Source of the DNA: an uncultured Bacteroidales bacterium
GTDB taxonomy: Bacteria; Bacteroidota; Bacteroidia; Bacteroidales; JAUNSR01
DNA length: 53,003 bases
Direction: 5' to 3'
Assembly (NCBI GenBank): GCA_947074145.1
Contig: CAMTOJ010000019.1
Location: 1 to 53,003 of the forward strand
The notes beneath the pieces were generated by a model. It searched no databases. It saw only the letters and a list, made by a program, of their open reading frames with translations, and had not been told where the DNA came from. The position numbers were made by a program, and so were the translations under genes. Of this stretch, positions 1-8,160 are shown in pieces (the first letter of the stretch is position 1; each line of letters starts with the position of its first letter).

Positions 1-1
1 C

Positions 2-559
2 ATCGGGTCCTCCAACGAAAAGGCTAAAATTTAAAGCATGAACATATCTGTCTTTAGGTCTCATTCCCACGCCCCAGAAAAGACGACTCTCTACACTCTG
101 AAAATCTTCAAAATCTTTCTTGGTAAAAGGACTAAGGGTTGGTACTCCTGTTGAACCGCTCGATGCAGAAACAAAAATCACATTCTCCTCATCAGTGGTT
201 GAAAGAGTTCCCAAAAGCGGTTTCTCAAGCTGGCAATCTCTTTGTATTTGTTTATTTGTAAAAGGGAATTTTCGAATATCTTCAAGCGACTGAAAATCTT
301 CCGGTTTTACACCAATCGCATCAAATGAGCGTTTATAATATTCTGAATTATTATATGCATGTTTTAATTGTTCCAAAAGCAATTTTTCCTGCAACTTATC
401 AAGTTCATGACGTGGTAAAGTTTCAAGTTCCTCATCCCAATATTCGCCTCTCTCTTTTCTTTTTTCTCCTTTATTAGTCAAAGTTGACTTTACATTTTCG
501 CTTATCTCGGGAGCCTCTACCAATGTTGAAGCATCCACATAATTATTATTGTAACTCAT
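2..559 (-). CDS. Phenylacetate-CoA ligase-like acyl-CoA ligase, C-terminus cut by window edge
   Basis: I translated this by hand from the ATG at 559. The visible 186 residues carry the PaaK-type start (YWDEELETLPRHEL, then LKHAYNNSEYYKR) and the nucleotide-binding loop SASSGSTGVPT, typical of PaaK/AMP-forming ligases. Such enzymes activate aryl or acyl carboxylates to CoA thioesters in the cytoplasm; the substrate cannot be read from this fragment. The start lies six bases after the metI stop, so it is probably the last visible gene of the methionine-uptake operon. An acyl-CoA ligase in such an operon is unexpected. The missing half lies left of base 1. Confidence 0.8.
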   Translation of the reverse strand, partial: MSYNNNYVDASTLVEAPEISENVKSTLTNKGEKRKERGEYWDEELETLPRHELDKLQEKLLLEQLKHAYNNSEYYKRSFDAIGVKPEDFQSLEDIRKFPFTNKQIQRDCQLEKPLLGTLSTTDEENVIFVSASSGSTGVPTLSPFTKKDFEDFQSVESRLFWGVGMRPKDRYVHALNFSLFVGGPD

Positions 560-565
560 TATTAT

Positions 566-1228
566 CTATTTTTTATCTGATTTCTTTACTAAATAATCTC
601 CAAACGACTGCATTCCCTGAACAAGCAATATTATCAGAGCAACAGTTATAAACATCACATCTGTCTGATAGCGATAATATCCGAATCGGATTGCCAAATC
701 TCCTATACCACCACCTCCGACTATACCGGCCATCGCTGAATAACCAACCAAACTTATTGCTGTTATTATAAAACCTCTGAGAAGTCCGGCTCTTGATTCC
801 GGCAGAAGAACATCTTTTATGATTCTCAGATGGGATGCCCCGAATGCAGTGGCTGCTTCTATTACTCCTTTGTCGACTTCATGAAGTGAACTCTCTACAA
901 GCCTTGCATAAAAAGCAACTGAAACTATTGCCAATGGAACCGATGCTGCGACAGGACCAATTGCCGTGCCGGCAACCAACTGAGTAAAGGGAAGTAAAAC
1001 AACAAGCAGTATGATAAAAGGTGTGGAGCGAACTATATTTACGATAAAACACCCTATAAAATTTGTAATTTTGTTTTCCCATAACATTCCTTTTCCCGTA
1101 AGAAAAATGAATATTCCAAGCGGAATCCCAAGCACTAAAGCTGCCACAAGAGATATTCCGCACATTAGAAATGTCTCGTTAAATGCTTTAATAAGATCAT
1201 TTAATAAAACCGAATAGTTAGTTTCCAT
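566..1228 (-). CDS. metI: Methionine ABC transporter permease MetI
   Basis: This 220-residue inner-membrane permease matches the MetI family in length. It has about five hydrophobic segments and the permease EAA loop (EAATAFGASHLRIIKDVLLPES, about residues 123-144) that docks on the ATPase. The end SFGDYLVKKSDKK is also typical. Its start overlaps the end of metN by 11 bases, which suggests translational coupling. With metN and metQ it forms a complete MetNIQ importer for methionine and related sulfur compounds. The substrate is assigned from the family and from the Met/Cys-rich leader upstream of the operon. Confidence 0.93.
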   Translation of the reverse strand: METNYSVLLNDLIKAFNETFLMCGISLVAALVLGIPLGIFIFLTGKGMLWENKITNFIGCFIVNIVRSTPFIILLVVLLPFTQLVAGTAIGPVAASVPLAIVSVAFYARLVESSLHEVDKGVIEAATAFGASHLRIIKDVLLPESRAGLLRGFIITAISLVGYSAMAGIVGGGGIGDLAIRFGYYRYQTDVMFITVALIILLVQGMQSFGDYLVKKSDKK

Positions 1229-2228
1229 TGATTACATTCATTTTATATGTGTTATTTCTTATATACTCCTTAGCTCGTGTTACATCGTTTACATTTCCAT
1301 CAAGTCTCACCAGCAATATTCCCAAAGGTTTCCCTGATATATACTCTATCTTACCGTGAAGAATATTCATATCTACATTAAACTTTCTTATGGTTTGAGA
1401 AATAACAGCCTCTTCAGCTTTATCACCTTTGTACACAATCTTCAATATCTCATAATTATCTTTCTCTGTAAATCTTTCGGGAAGTTCAAGATTGATAGTA
1501 TGATTAATCAAACCTTTTGTAAACTCATGTCCGGGCGATGCAAATACATTGAATATCTCATCAAGTTCAAGAACTTCACCTCCACTCATTACCGCAACCC
1601 TATTGCAAATCTTCTTGATTACATTCATCTCATGAGTAATAATAACTGTGGTGATACCAAACTTTTCATTTATCTCTTTTAGCAGTTTTAAAACGGACTC
1701 TGTAGTTTCAGGATCCAGAGCTGATGTTGGCTCATCACACAAAAGGATTTGAGGTTTGTTGGCTATTGCACGCGCTATCCCCACTCTTTGCTTCTGCCCC
1801 CCGCTAAGATTAGCGGGATAAGCATTTGCCTTTTCTGTAAGACCGACCACTTTAAGCGCTTCAGGAACAAGAGTTTTTATCTCTTCTGCTGTTTTACCTG
1901 CAATCTTGAGTGCAAAAGCAATATTCTCATAAACCGTCTTCGAACGTATCAGATTGAATTGTTGGAATACCATTCCGATATTTAATCTTAACTTTCTCAG
2001 ATCTTCACCTTTTAAATCAGTGATGTTTTGTTCATCAACATATACATTTCCCGATGTTGGACGTTGTAGCAGATTTATGGTTCTTAAAAGAGTACTTTTA
2101 CCCGCTCCACTTGAACCGACAATTCCGAATATCTCACCTTTCTTTATCTCAAACGATACATCATCAACAGCCTTAAATGATCGTTTCTTATCGGGAAATA
2201 CAATACTTATATTTTCAAACCTTATCAT
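1218..2228 (-). CDS. metN: Methionine ABC transporter ATP-binding protein MetN
   Basis: This 336-residue ABC ATPase has Walker A GSSGAGKST (about residues 38-46), the signature LSGGQKQR, Walker B LLCDEPTSALD and the H-loop histidine in ITHE. The last roughly 75 residues form the C-terminal NIL (ACT-like) domain found in MetN. In Escherichia coli that domain binds methionine and trans-inhibits the transporter, so post-translational feedback is likely here too. It sits between metQ (18-base gap) and metI (overlap) in one operon. Confidence 0.95.
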   Translation of the reverse strand: MIRFENISIVFPDKKRSFKAVDDVSFEIKKGEIFGIVGSSGAGKSTLLRTINLLQRPTSGNVYVDEQNITDLKGEDLRKLRLNIGMVFQQFNLIRSKTVYENIAFALKIAGKTAEEIKTLVPEALKVVGLTEKANAYPANLSGGQKQRVGIARAIANKPQILLCDEPTSALDPETTESVLKLLKEINEKFGITTVIITHEMNVIKKICNRVAVMSGGEVLELDEIFNVFASPGHEFTKGLINHTINLELPERFTEKDNYEILKIVYKGDKAEEAVISQTIRKFNVDMNILHGKIEYISGKPLGILLVRLDGNVNDVTRAKEYIRNNTYKMNVINGN

Positions 2229-2246
2229 AACAACCTTTTTTATATT

Positions 2247-3140
2247 CTATCTATTTTCGATTTTCCATTGTTCTACATACCAGGATGGACGTTGAAAACT
2301 TGCAAAATCATATTCCGGATTTTCGTTGACTGTTTTAAAAGATTCCGACCTTATAATGGAAATGATATCATTTACATACTCATTATCAACATCTTCAGTT
2401 CTTATTGCAACAATATTCTCTGTTTCAGGGGTAAGACTCTCCCCTGCAATTGCAGTTGAAAGACGTATACCTGCAGAGATTGCATAATTACCACTTATTA
2501 CTGCCAGGTCTGAACTATCGAGAGTTCGCGGAAGCTGAGCAGCATCAACCGGTACAAAAACAAGTTTATATGGATTATCAATTATATCTTTTTCTGAAGC
2601 CGTAGTAGGACTAACTCCCTCTTTTATCTTGATAAGCCCCTGTTTTTCAAGGAAAACTAAGGAACGAGCCAAATTTGTTGGATCATGAGGGATAGTAACC
2701 TGGCTGTTTGGTTTTAATTCGCTCTTTAAATCCGCAATATTTTTTGAGTTAAACTTCTTTGAATAAAGCCCAAGAGAAGCGGTTGGTATTGCGATTACAG
2801 GAGATAGATTAAGACCTTTATCTTTCGAAAACTGTTTCAAGTAACGAGTATGTTGAAATATGTTAGCATCAATCTCTTTATTGGCAAGAGCAATATTTGG
2901 TGTTACCCAGTCGGTAAACTCTATTATTTTTATAGAATACCCCTTTTTTTCAAGTTCCGGCTGAATACCTATTTTAAATAGATCGGAATATGGACCGGGA
3001 GAGAAACCGAATACAAGTTGTTTTTTAGCTACTGAATCCTGGCTTGCATTATTTGATTTGCATGAAGCAAAAAGAGTAATAAATGACAACAATAGAGAGA
3101 GAAGTAATATTGAATTATTTTTTAAAGTTCTTGTTTTCAT
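2247..3140 (-). CDS. metQ: Methionine-binding lipoprotein MetQ
   Basis: The 297-residue protein starts with a lipoprotein signal (hydrophobic LLLSLLLSFITLF followed by lipobox ASC, Cys at about 27), so it is probably anchored in the membrane facing the periplasm. The body is the NLPA/MetQ solute-binding fold: GFSPGPYSDLFK, FTDWVTPNIALANKEIDANIFQH, and VTIPHDPTNLARSLVFLEKQGLI. It delivers methionine to MetNI. It is placed after the porin gene (29-base gap) and before metN, so uptake genes run from outer to inner membrane. Confidence 0.94.
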   Translation of the reverse strand: MKTRTLKNNSILLLSLLLSFITLFASCKSNNASQDSVAKKQLVFGFSPGPYSDLFKIGIQPELEKKGYSIKIIEFTDWVTPNIALANKEIDANIFQHTRYLKQFSKDKGLNLSPVIAIPTASLGLYSKKFNSKNIADLKSELKPNSQVTIPHDPTNLARSLVFLEKQGLIKIKEGVSPTTASEKDIIDNPYKLVFVPVDAAQLPRTLDSSDLAVISGNYAISAGIRLSTAIAGESLTPETENIVAIRTEDVDNEYVNDIISIIRSESFKTVNENPEYDFASFQRPSWYVEQWKIENR

Positions 3141-3169
3141 AATCTTAATTATTTAATTGGTTTATTTTT

Positions 3170-4450
3170 TTAGAAAAAGAAAGTACTTGCAAATATTCCA
3201 CGCACACCGGATACATTTTCAGGATCCTCTACTTTCCCCTTATTAGCATAATCAACTTTTCCATACCCTACAATGTCGTAGTCAGCCTCTACCTGGAATG
3301 TCCATTGTTTATGAGAATATTTAATTGATGGTGCTATACGATATATATGAGCTACATCCTGCCAACGGCCGAAGAAGCCTGCATCTGCCAAAATATTCTC
3401 TGTAAATCCAAGATTCTTCTGATAACCTCCGAAGACTCCCAACTGGAATTTACTGCCATATACAATATTTCCCCATGCAGTGAAAGACTCTGATGGAGCA
3501 TAGGTTTTTGCTCCTGTTTCCGGATTAAAAGATGTCACAGCATAGCCCCCTTGTTGAAATAACTCACTAAGATTCTGGCCATATAATGCACTCCCCTTTA
3601 TGTTTAGTTTATCGATTTTAATATCAAGATATGCTCCTAATGCATAGGAAGAGAGGGTTTCTGATGTTTTAAAAACGCCCTCTGTACCGGTTGTTTTAGT
3701 TGCAGGCCGCACAACTTTATATTCTCCCAATACGCCAGCTGAAAACGGTTTACTTTTATATCTCAACTGAAGGTGAAGTTCCGGTATCGGATTCGAACGT
3801 ATATCTGAGGCGGAACTGCTTTCAATTGGTGTCTTATGTTCACTTTGATATACTCCAGCCAAAAGAAGATGAAGGTTTTCGCTCAGATTATAAGTTAATC
3901 TTATTTGATCGCCTCTGCCAAAAGGTCTAAAAGGAATACCTGTATGAAGTCCGGCCACTGATGGAAAAGGAATATCGGATAATGGATTCCATGCTTTTCC
4001 AAGCAATATTTCCGCTTCTTGCCATTTTAATTTAAGCCATGCCTGACGTAGACGAAGATTCACATTGCCACCACCACTGAAATCATACTCTATAAAAGCC
4101 GATGACTTGGCATTCAAAAAATCAGGACCTGATATTAAAGCATTAAAGCGGGTAGATTGAGTAGATATATTTTGTCTTACTACGTCATTAATATCTTTGC
4201 CATCTTTATCAAGCACTTTCTTCTCTGGAAAAAATGCAAAAAGATCTTCCACAGCCCCCACCATTTCACGACTATCTACATAATATTCGGCTCTTACAAA
4301 TCCGCCGAATTTCACTGATATATCTTTATTAAACTTTATAAGAGGAACTATCTCTTTGGCTGTGGAAGATGTTACATCTTGAGAAAATAACTGTTGCACA
4401 AAACCAGGTAATAGAAATATTATTGCTAATGAGGTAATTATTTTTTTCAT
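3170..4450 (-). CDS. DcaP-like outer-membrane porin, first gene of the met operon
   Basis: This 426-residue protein has a signal peptide (IITSLAIIFLLPGFVQQLFSQ) and alternating beta-strand segments ending in a terminal phenylalanine run (FASTFFF), the mark of an outer-membrane barrel. The segments SVKFGGFVRAEYYVDSR and RLRQAWLKLKWQEAEILLGKAW resemble DcaP-family trimeric porins. I infer that it passes the substrate of MetQNI across the outer membrane, because it is the promoter-proximal gene of that operon. A leader peptide and terminator lie upstream (4582-4785). The exact substrate is unknown. Confidence 0.78.
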   Translation of the reverse strand: MKKIITSLAIIFLLPGFVQQLFSQDVTSSTAKEIVPLIKFNKDISVKFGGFVRAEYYVDSREMVGAVEDLFAFFPEKKVLDKDGKDINDVVRQNISTQSTRFNALISGPDFLNAKSSAFIEYDFSGGGNVNLRLRQAWLKLKWQEAEILLGKAWNPLSDIPFPSVAGLHTGIPFRPFGRGDQIRLTYNLSENLHLLLAGVYQSEHKTPIESSSASDIRSNPIPELHLQLRYKSKPFSAGVLGEYKVVRPATKTTGTEGVFKTSETLSSYALGAYLDIKIDKLNIKGSALYGQNLSELFQQGGYAVTSFNPETGAKTYAPSESFTAWGNIVYGSKFQLGVFGGYQKNLGFTENILADAGFFGRWQDVAHIYRIAPSIKYSHKQWTFQVEADYDIVGYGKVDYANKGKVEDPENVSGVRGIFASTFFF

Positions 4451-4581
4451 ATTATTTTTTTATTTATCATTTATTTACTGACTTTTATCTCTTTTCTTGT
4501 TTTGATATATTGATACCTTATCAACACATTCGAAATTCATATTTTACGAATCTTTTCATTTGCCTTTTTATTAGCGTTAGA

Positions 4582-4636
4582 CAATAAAAAAAGAGTTGCA
4601 GTACTTAATCGTTATTCAATTAATCTGCAACTCTTT
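4582..4636 (-). terminator. Intrinsic terminator in the met operon leader (attenuator)
   Basis: Read on the minus strand, AAAGAGTTGCAG (4636-4625) pairs perfectly with CTGCAACTCTTT (4601-4590) and is followed by a T-run reaching about 4584. Inner pairing TTAAT/ATTAA extends it. It lies between the leader peptide stop (4657) and the first structural gene (4450), so it would stop the operon transcript early. The 5' arm can instead pair with upstream leader RNA (4667-4675). Confidence 0.85.
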
Positions 4637-4656
4637 AATAATTATGTACCAAACTA

Positions 4657-4785
4657 TTAAGTTGATCTGCAGATCGCACCTTTACACATACACATAGACA
4701 TACACATACAAACCGTAGTCTGATATACATTTATTAATATATTTGTATATTCCTTTCTATCTAATATGTATGTAAACTTCTTCAT
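4657..4785 (-). CDS. Met/Cys-rich leader peptide of the met operon
   Basis: This is a 42-residue ORF, MKKFTYILDR... to ...GAICRST, with the core CMCMSMCMC at residues 26-34 (codons 4710-4684): four Met and four Cys in nine residues, plus Cys39. A TAnnTTTG promoter element lies 37 bases upstream of the ATG. Directly after the core is GATCTGCAGATC (4675-4664), whose ATCTGCA can pair with TGCAGAT in the 5' arm of the following terminator. This is the layout of a classic ribosome-mediated attenuator. Ribosomes stalled for charged tRNA-Met or tRNA-Cys would leave the antiterminator free, while fast translation to the stop at 4659-4657 would cover it. The ORF and pairings are seen directly; the mechanism is inferred. 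Confidence 0.8.
   Translation of the reverse strand: MKKFTYILDRKEYTNILINVYQTTVCMCMSMCMCKGAICRST
4667..4675 (-). promoter_or_regulatory. Candidate antiterminator segment in met leader
   Basis: On the minus-strand RNA, bases 4675-4667 (GATCTGCAG) can pair with 4630-4622 (TTGCAGATT): seven Watson-Crick pairs plus a G-T wobble at each end. This uses up the 5' arm of the terminator. A small nested hairpin, AACT-TAAT-AGTT, sits in the loop. The segment immediately follows the Met/Cys codons. Confidence 0.6.
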
Positions 4786-4821
4786 TGTTTATGTTCGATT
4801 TTTGTTTGTTTATCTATACAA

Positions 4822-4829
4822 CAAATGTA
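4822..4829 (-). promoter_or_regulatory. Promoter -7 element of met operon leader
   Basis: On the minus strand this reads TACATTTG, an exact match to the Bacteroidota consensus TAnnTTTG. It predicts a transcript start near 4815, about 30 bases before the leader peptide ATG. An inverted repeat AATACCA-N6-TGGTATT (4851-4870) lies just upstream, where an activator or repressor could bind. The -33 element is not clear. Confidence 0.6.
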
Positions 4830-5022
4830 GATATTGTGAAAATCTATTTTAATACCATAACTTTGGTATTTTTTTGATTATTTTCAATAAATCATATCAA
4901 CCTATTAATAAGCAAGTTACCTCACAAACAAGAGAGTTTAGCAGCTTTTCAATTTCATCTAAATAAATTAATAAATACATATATAACATAATCGTGGTAT
5001 ATGAAATTTAAGTGTGAGTGTA

Positions 5023-5030
5023 TAACTTTG
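5023..5030 (+). promoter_or_regulatory. Promoter -7 element of the LuxR-type gene
   Basis: TAACTTTG matches TAnnTTTG exactly and predicts a start near 5037. This puts the in-frame ATG at 5001 outside the transcript and supports the ATG at 5058 as the true start. Confidence 0.55.
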
Positions 5031-5057
5031 CTATGCACTTTTAAAAGCGGTTGTCTT

Positions 5058-5708
5058 ATGAGAACTTATATAATTGCCGATAATCAATATATCACGGCAC
5101 TTGGGATATCAACATTGATTAAAGAAAAGGTTGGAGCGGAAAATATTCTTAATGCGGTTTCAATGAAGGATTTGCAGTTTAAAATTAAATTGTATCCAAC
5201 TTCAGTTGTTATTGTGGATTACACTCTGTTTAATTTTATATCAATGGAACAAATGTTGATTGTGAAATCATCTGCACCCGATACATCATGGATATTATTT
5301 TCAGAAGATATTGGAGAATTGTTTATACGACAAATCACCGCGACCGATCCATCTGTCAGTATTGTTATGAAAGGGGATCCTAAAGAGCAAATAATAGAAT
5401 CATTATTTACAGTGGAAAACAATAAAACTTATTTATGTGAGTCGGCAGAGTTGGTCTTGAAGTATGGTACCCCTTTAAAAAGTGAGTCGGAACATGAAAA
5501 ACTTACTCCTACCGAAAAGAGCATTCTTCATGAAATAGCAATTGGCAAAACCACAAAAGATATTGCCAACCAAAAGAATCTTAGTTTTCATACGGTTAAT
5601 TCTCACAGGAAAAATATTTTCAGAAAGCTTCAAATAAACAACATACATGAAGCTGTAAAATATGCTTTAAGGGCTGGAATTATTGATCTGAGCGATTATT
5701 ACATTTAA
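5058..5708 (+). CDS. LuxR-family response regulator (receiver-like domain plus HTH)
   Basis: The 216-residue protein starts at ATG 5058 (MRTYIIADNQ). An in-frame ATG at 5001 lies upstream of the predicted promoter and adds an unlikely Cys-rich tail. Residues 1-120 look like a receiver domain: an acidic D8, a candidate phospho-acceptor D54 in VVIVDY, a Ser in WILFSED and a Lys in VMKGDP. Residues about 148-207 form a LuxR/NarL helix-turn-helix (LTPTEKSILHEIAIGKTTKDIA, then HTVNSHRKNIFRKL). It is a cytoplasmic DNA-binding regulator. No sensor kinase is adjacent. It is divergent from the met operon and may regulate it, but this is only positional. Confidence 0.82.
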   Translation: MRTYIIADNQYITALGISTLIKEKVGAENILNAVSMKDLQFKIKLYPTSVVIVDYTLFNFISMEQMLIVKSSAPDTSWILFSEDIGELFIRQITATDPSVSIVMKGDPKEQIIESLFTVENNKTYLCESAELVLKYGTPLKSESEHEKLTPTEKSILHEIAIGKTTKDIANQKNLSFHTVNSHRKNIFRKLQINNIHEAVKYALRAGIIDLSDYYI

Positions 5709-5751
5709 AATTTTTATTTTACGACCTATTAGTCAATAATATAAAAAGCAG

Positions 5752-5784
5752 CAAAGCCTCTCGGAGCAATTCCAAGAGGCTTTG
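5752..5784. terminator. Bidirectional terminator between convergent genes
   Basis: CAAAGCCTCT (5752-5761) and AGAGGCTTTG (5775-5784) form a 10-bp stem with a 13-base loop. T-rich sequence follows on both strands. It lies between the LuxR-type gene and the convergent GH43 gene. Bases 5785-5997 hold nothing else I can identify. Confidence 0.7.
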
Positions 5785-5997
5785 TTTAATAATTGTTTTA
5801 GAAGCATTCCCCAATCAGTAATTAATTCTTACTTTTTCAGTTTTTATAGCTAATCGTTTTTTCTCCGGAATAACTCAACTTTTCCGGTTCGGCTTTTAAG
5901 TTTCTTTCAGTAATAATTTTGCCGTTTCAGTTTCTATATATAGTTTGAACATCTATTCAAATAATTTATTTCTATTTAATATGTTAGTATATATTGT

Positions 5998-7659
5998 TTA
6001 ATATGCTAACGATTCGACACCTTCTGTCGTCATTTGAATTTTCTTCAATGTACCATCTTCGTTATAGTATAAATAATCTATACAAACAGAACGACTATAA
6101 CTTGATCCGGCAGGCTGCATAGCACCGTTATGGTAAATGAAATACCAGTTACCTTTATATTCGGTGATAGCCTGATGGTTGGTATTTGAATTTCCCGCTA
6201 TCTCATTAAGAATCCCTTTATATTCCCATGGACCTTCAATATTGTCGGACATTGCATAAGCAATTTTTTCAGGGAACCCTGATGCATAAGTCAAATAATA
6301 TTTCCCGTCTTTCTTATGAACCCACGGAGCTTCCGTAAATCCCATATTCTCGAAGTCAATATGTTTAATTTCTCCATCAATTTCAATCATGTTATCTTTC
6401 AACTTAGCATAATAACATTGACTGTTACCCCAGAAAATCCATGCTGTTCCGTCGTCATCGATAAATATTGCAGGATCAATACAAGCCCAGACATGTTTAC
6501 TTGCAAAACAATCTTCATTTCTCAAAAGAGGTTTTCCAATAGCATCTTTATATGGTCCTTCAGGACGATCTGCTACGGCAACACCAATTCCTGTCCAGTT
6601 TGAACTTGTATAGAAATAGAATTTTCCATCTTTTTCAACTACATGAGAAGCCCATGCATTTGGCGAACTCCATTTAAAATCGGTATATTTCAAAGGAACA
6701 GGATGTTCTGTAAATGTTTTCATATCAGTAGTTGAGAAAACAACCCAGTTTTCCATCTTATAACCCCCTTGTCCTCCGGCATAATCTTCTCCGGCAAAAA
6801 TCCATAGAGTATCGTTATAGACCATTGATGCAACATCTGCAGTATATTTATGTGTTATAACAGGATTTCCGTTAGACACAAACTGTAATAGCGGTTCCTT
6901 CTGAGATTGATATTGAGCGATATCACGATAAAGAGTTTTCTTAATCTCCTTCTGCGATAAGGCTTTATCATAAATTCTAAAATCATCAATATAAACATTT
7001 TCAAGATATTGATCTGCCGGATAACAAGAGCGCCCTATCCAGTTGTGCTTTGTCTTTCCAAGTTCTTCCGGTTTTACCGATACACCAATATTTTTCTTTA
7101 TTTCTTCTCCGTTTATATACAATGTTCCTGTATTTCCCGATTGTGTATAGGTCATTAATGTCCATTCTCCAACTTTTACAGGTTCATCAGTTCTTACCTG
7201 ATCTTCTGATTTGTAATCAGATTTTGTAATTGAATAGCCTGTCACTTTAGGACTAAAAAAAGCATATCCTTCCGGATTTGAAATGATATCGGAAGAGTTG
7301 GAAAATGTAGCAAGGAAATTTCCGTTTTGATTCAATTTATTAGCTTGTGGAACATATACAAGACAAGACATAGTAAAATCGGAAAGAGAGCTTATCAGTT
7401 TTCCGGTATTTTCTCCCATATCAACATAGCCCTTATTAATGCCTGTATAGAGAACACTTTTATTTCCAAAACTCTTTACTACAGCACTTCCTTTTAATTG
7501 GGCATCATAACCGTTACCACTTTTATCTGTTACTTTTTGATCGTCAAAAGTATACCACAATTTTGGCTTGGTTTGAGCATTTAATCCAAATGAAAGAAGC
7601 ATCATCCCCACAATAATCCTAAAGTTTCGCATAGTATAAAATGTTATTATTTGTTTCAT
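5998..7659 (-). CDS. Secreted LamG-GH43 glycosidase
   Basis: This 553-residue protein has a signal peptide ending near LLSFGLNAQT (an alternative ATG at 7632 would give a more usual signal length). Residues about 33-240 are a concanavalin/LamG-like domain, and 260-553 a GH43 five-blade propeller. The GH43 catalytic set is visible: D275 (TADV), D395 (CIDPAIF) and E443 (FTEAPW). GH43 enzymes are mainly alpha-L-arabinofuranosidases and beta-xylosidases; the exact substrate cannot be read. No T9SS sorting domain is present, so it is probably periplasmic. It is divergent from the HTCS regulator at 8161, a common arrangement for a target gene. A hairpin, ATTCCGGG/CCCGGAAT (7684-7714), lies in its probable 5' UTR. 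Confidence 0.85.
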   Translation of the reverse strand: MKQIITFYTMRNFRIIVGMMLLSFGLNAQTKPKLWYTFDDQKVTDKSGNGYDAQLKGSAVVKSFGNKSVLYTGINKGYVDMGENTGKLISSLSDFTMSCLVYVPQANKLNQNGNFLATFSNSSDIISNPEGYAFFSPKVTGYSITKSDYKSEDQVRTDEPVKVGEWTLMTYTQSGNTGTLYINGEEIKKNIGVSVKPEELGKTKHNWIGRSCYPADQYLENVYIDDFRIYDKALSQKEIKKTLYRDIAQYQSQKEPLLQFVSNGNPVITHKYTADVASMVYNDTLWIFAGEDYAGGQGGYKMENWVVFSTTDMKTFTEHPVPLKYTDFKWSSPNAWASHVVEKDGKFYFYTSSNWTGIGVAVADRPEGPYKDAIGKPLLRNEDCFASKHVWACIDPAIFIDDDGTAWIFWGNSQCYYAKLKDNMIEIDGEIKHIDFENMGFTEAPWVHKKDGKYYLTYASGFPEKIAYAMSDNIEGPWEYKGILNEIAGNSNTNHQAITEYKGNWYFIYHNGAMQPAGSSYSRSVCIDYLYYNEDGTLKKIQMTTEGVESLAY

Positions 7660-7903
7660 TGTTTAATGTGATATTTTTAAATAATTCCGGGCGATATTAC
7701 TAAACACCCGGAATATTGAAAAATAATATAAAATAGAAAGTGTAACCTAATTAATTAGTAATGTAGTACGAAAACATTGTTAACACTACAATTATTTTTA
7801 TTCCATTTTCAATGGTATAAAATGATTAAGGTATATTTATTCTTAAAATCTATTTTCTTTTTTTTCAGAAGTGAATCTGTACCACTTTGCTCGTTTGTTA
7901 ATA

Positions 7904-7963
7904 ACACCTTGCAAGGTGTCGATTAAAACCTTACCTGGTATTTATTTACACCTTGCAAGGTGT
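7904..7963. repeat. Tandem palindrome array between GH43 and HTCS genes
   Basis: Two perfect 16-bp palindromes ACACCTTGCAAGGTGT occur at 7904-7919 and 7948-7963. Exactly midway, at 7926-7941, is a decayed copy AAACCTTACCTGGTAT. The spacing is therefore 22 bp per unit. A related array lies at 34129-34188. The rest of the 7660-8160 gap is AT-rich, with an inverted repeat TGTAGT/ACTACA (7762-7790) and no exact TAnnTTTG that I could find. Confidence 0.75.
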
Positions 7964-8160
7964 TAGCGTTTTTATACGTACAAAAGTATATTCGCAAGTG
8001 TATTTGAATAGGACTAAAAACAGGATTTAAGCGACGAAAAACAGTAAAATGATGGTTTTAGGCTATTATTTAGCTATAAATGGGAAAAAATGAACTATAT
8101 ATTTTAATTTTACGGTACATATTAAGCTTATCACCTACACCATACTCAGGACCATTATTT

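Noticed and set aside
4651..4830. SAM riboswitch in front of the met operon
   Set aside because: I could not find SAM-I or SAM-II conserved core elements, and the leader is better explained by the Met/Cys ORF with an alternative stem and terminator.
5001..5057. Upstream ATG as start of the LuxR-type regulator
   Set aside because: A TAnnTTTG promoter element at 5023 lies inside the extension, and the added residues do not fit a receiver domain.
5785..5997. Possible RNA or tRNA remnant near GGTTCGG
   Set aside because: No cloverleaf or acceptor stem could be formed; only a short CCGGAA/TTCCGG hairpin is present.
8080..8160. Upstream ATG as start of the HTCS protein
   Set aside because: The ATG at 8161 gives a standard signal peptide; the 27 extra residues would bury it.
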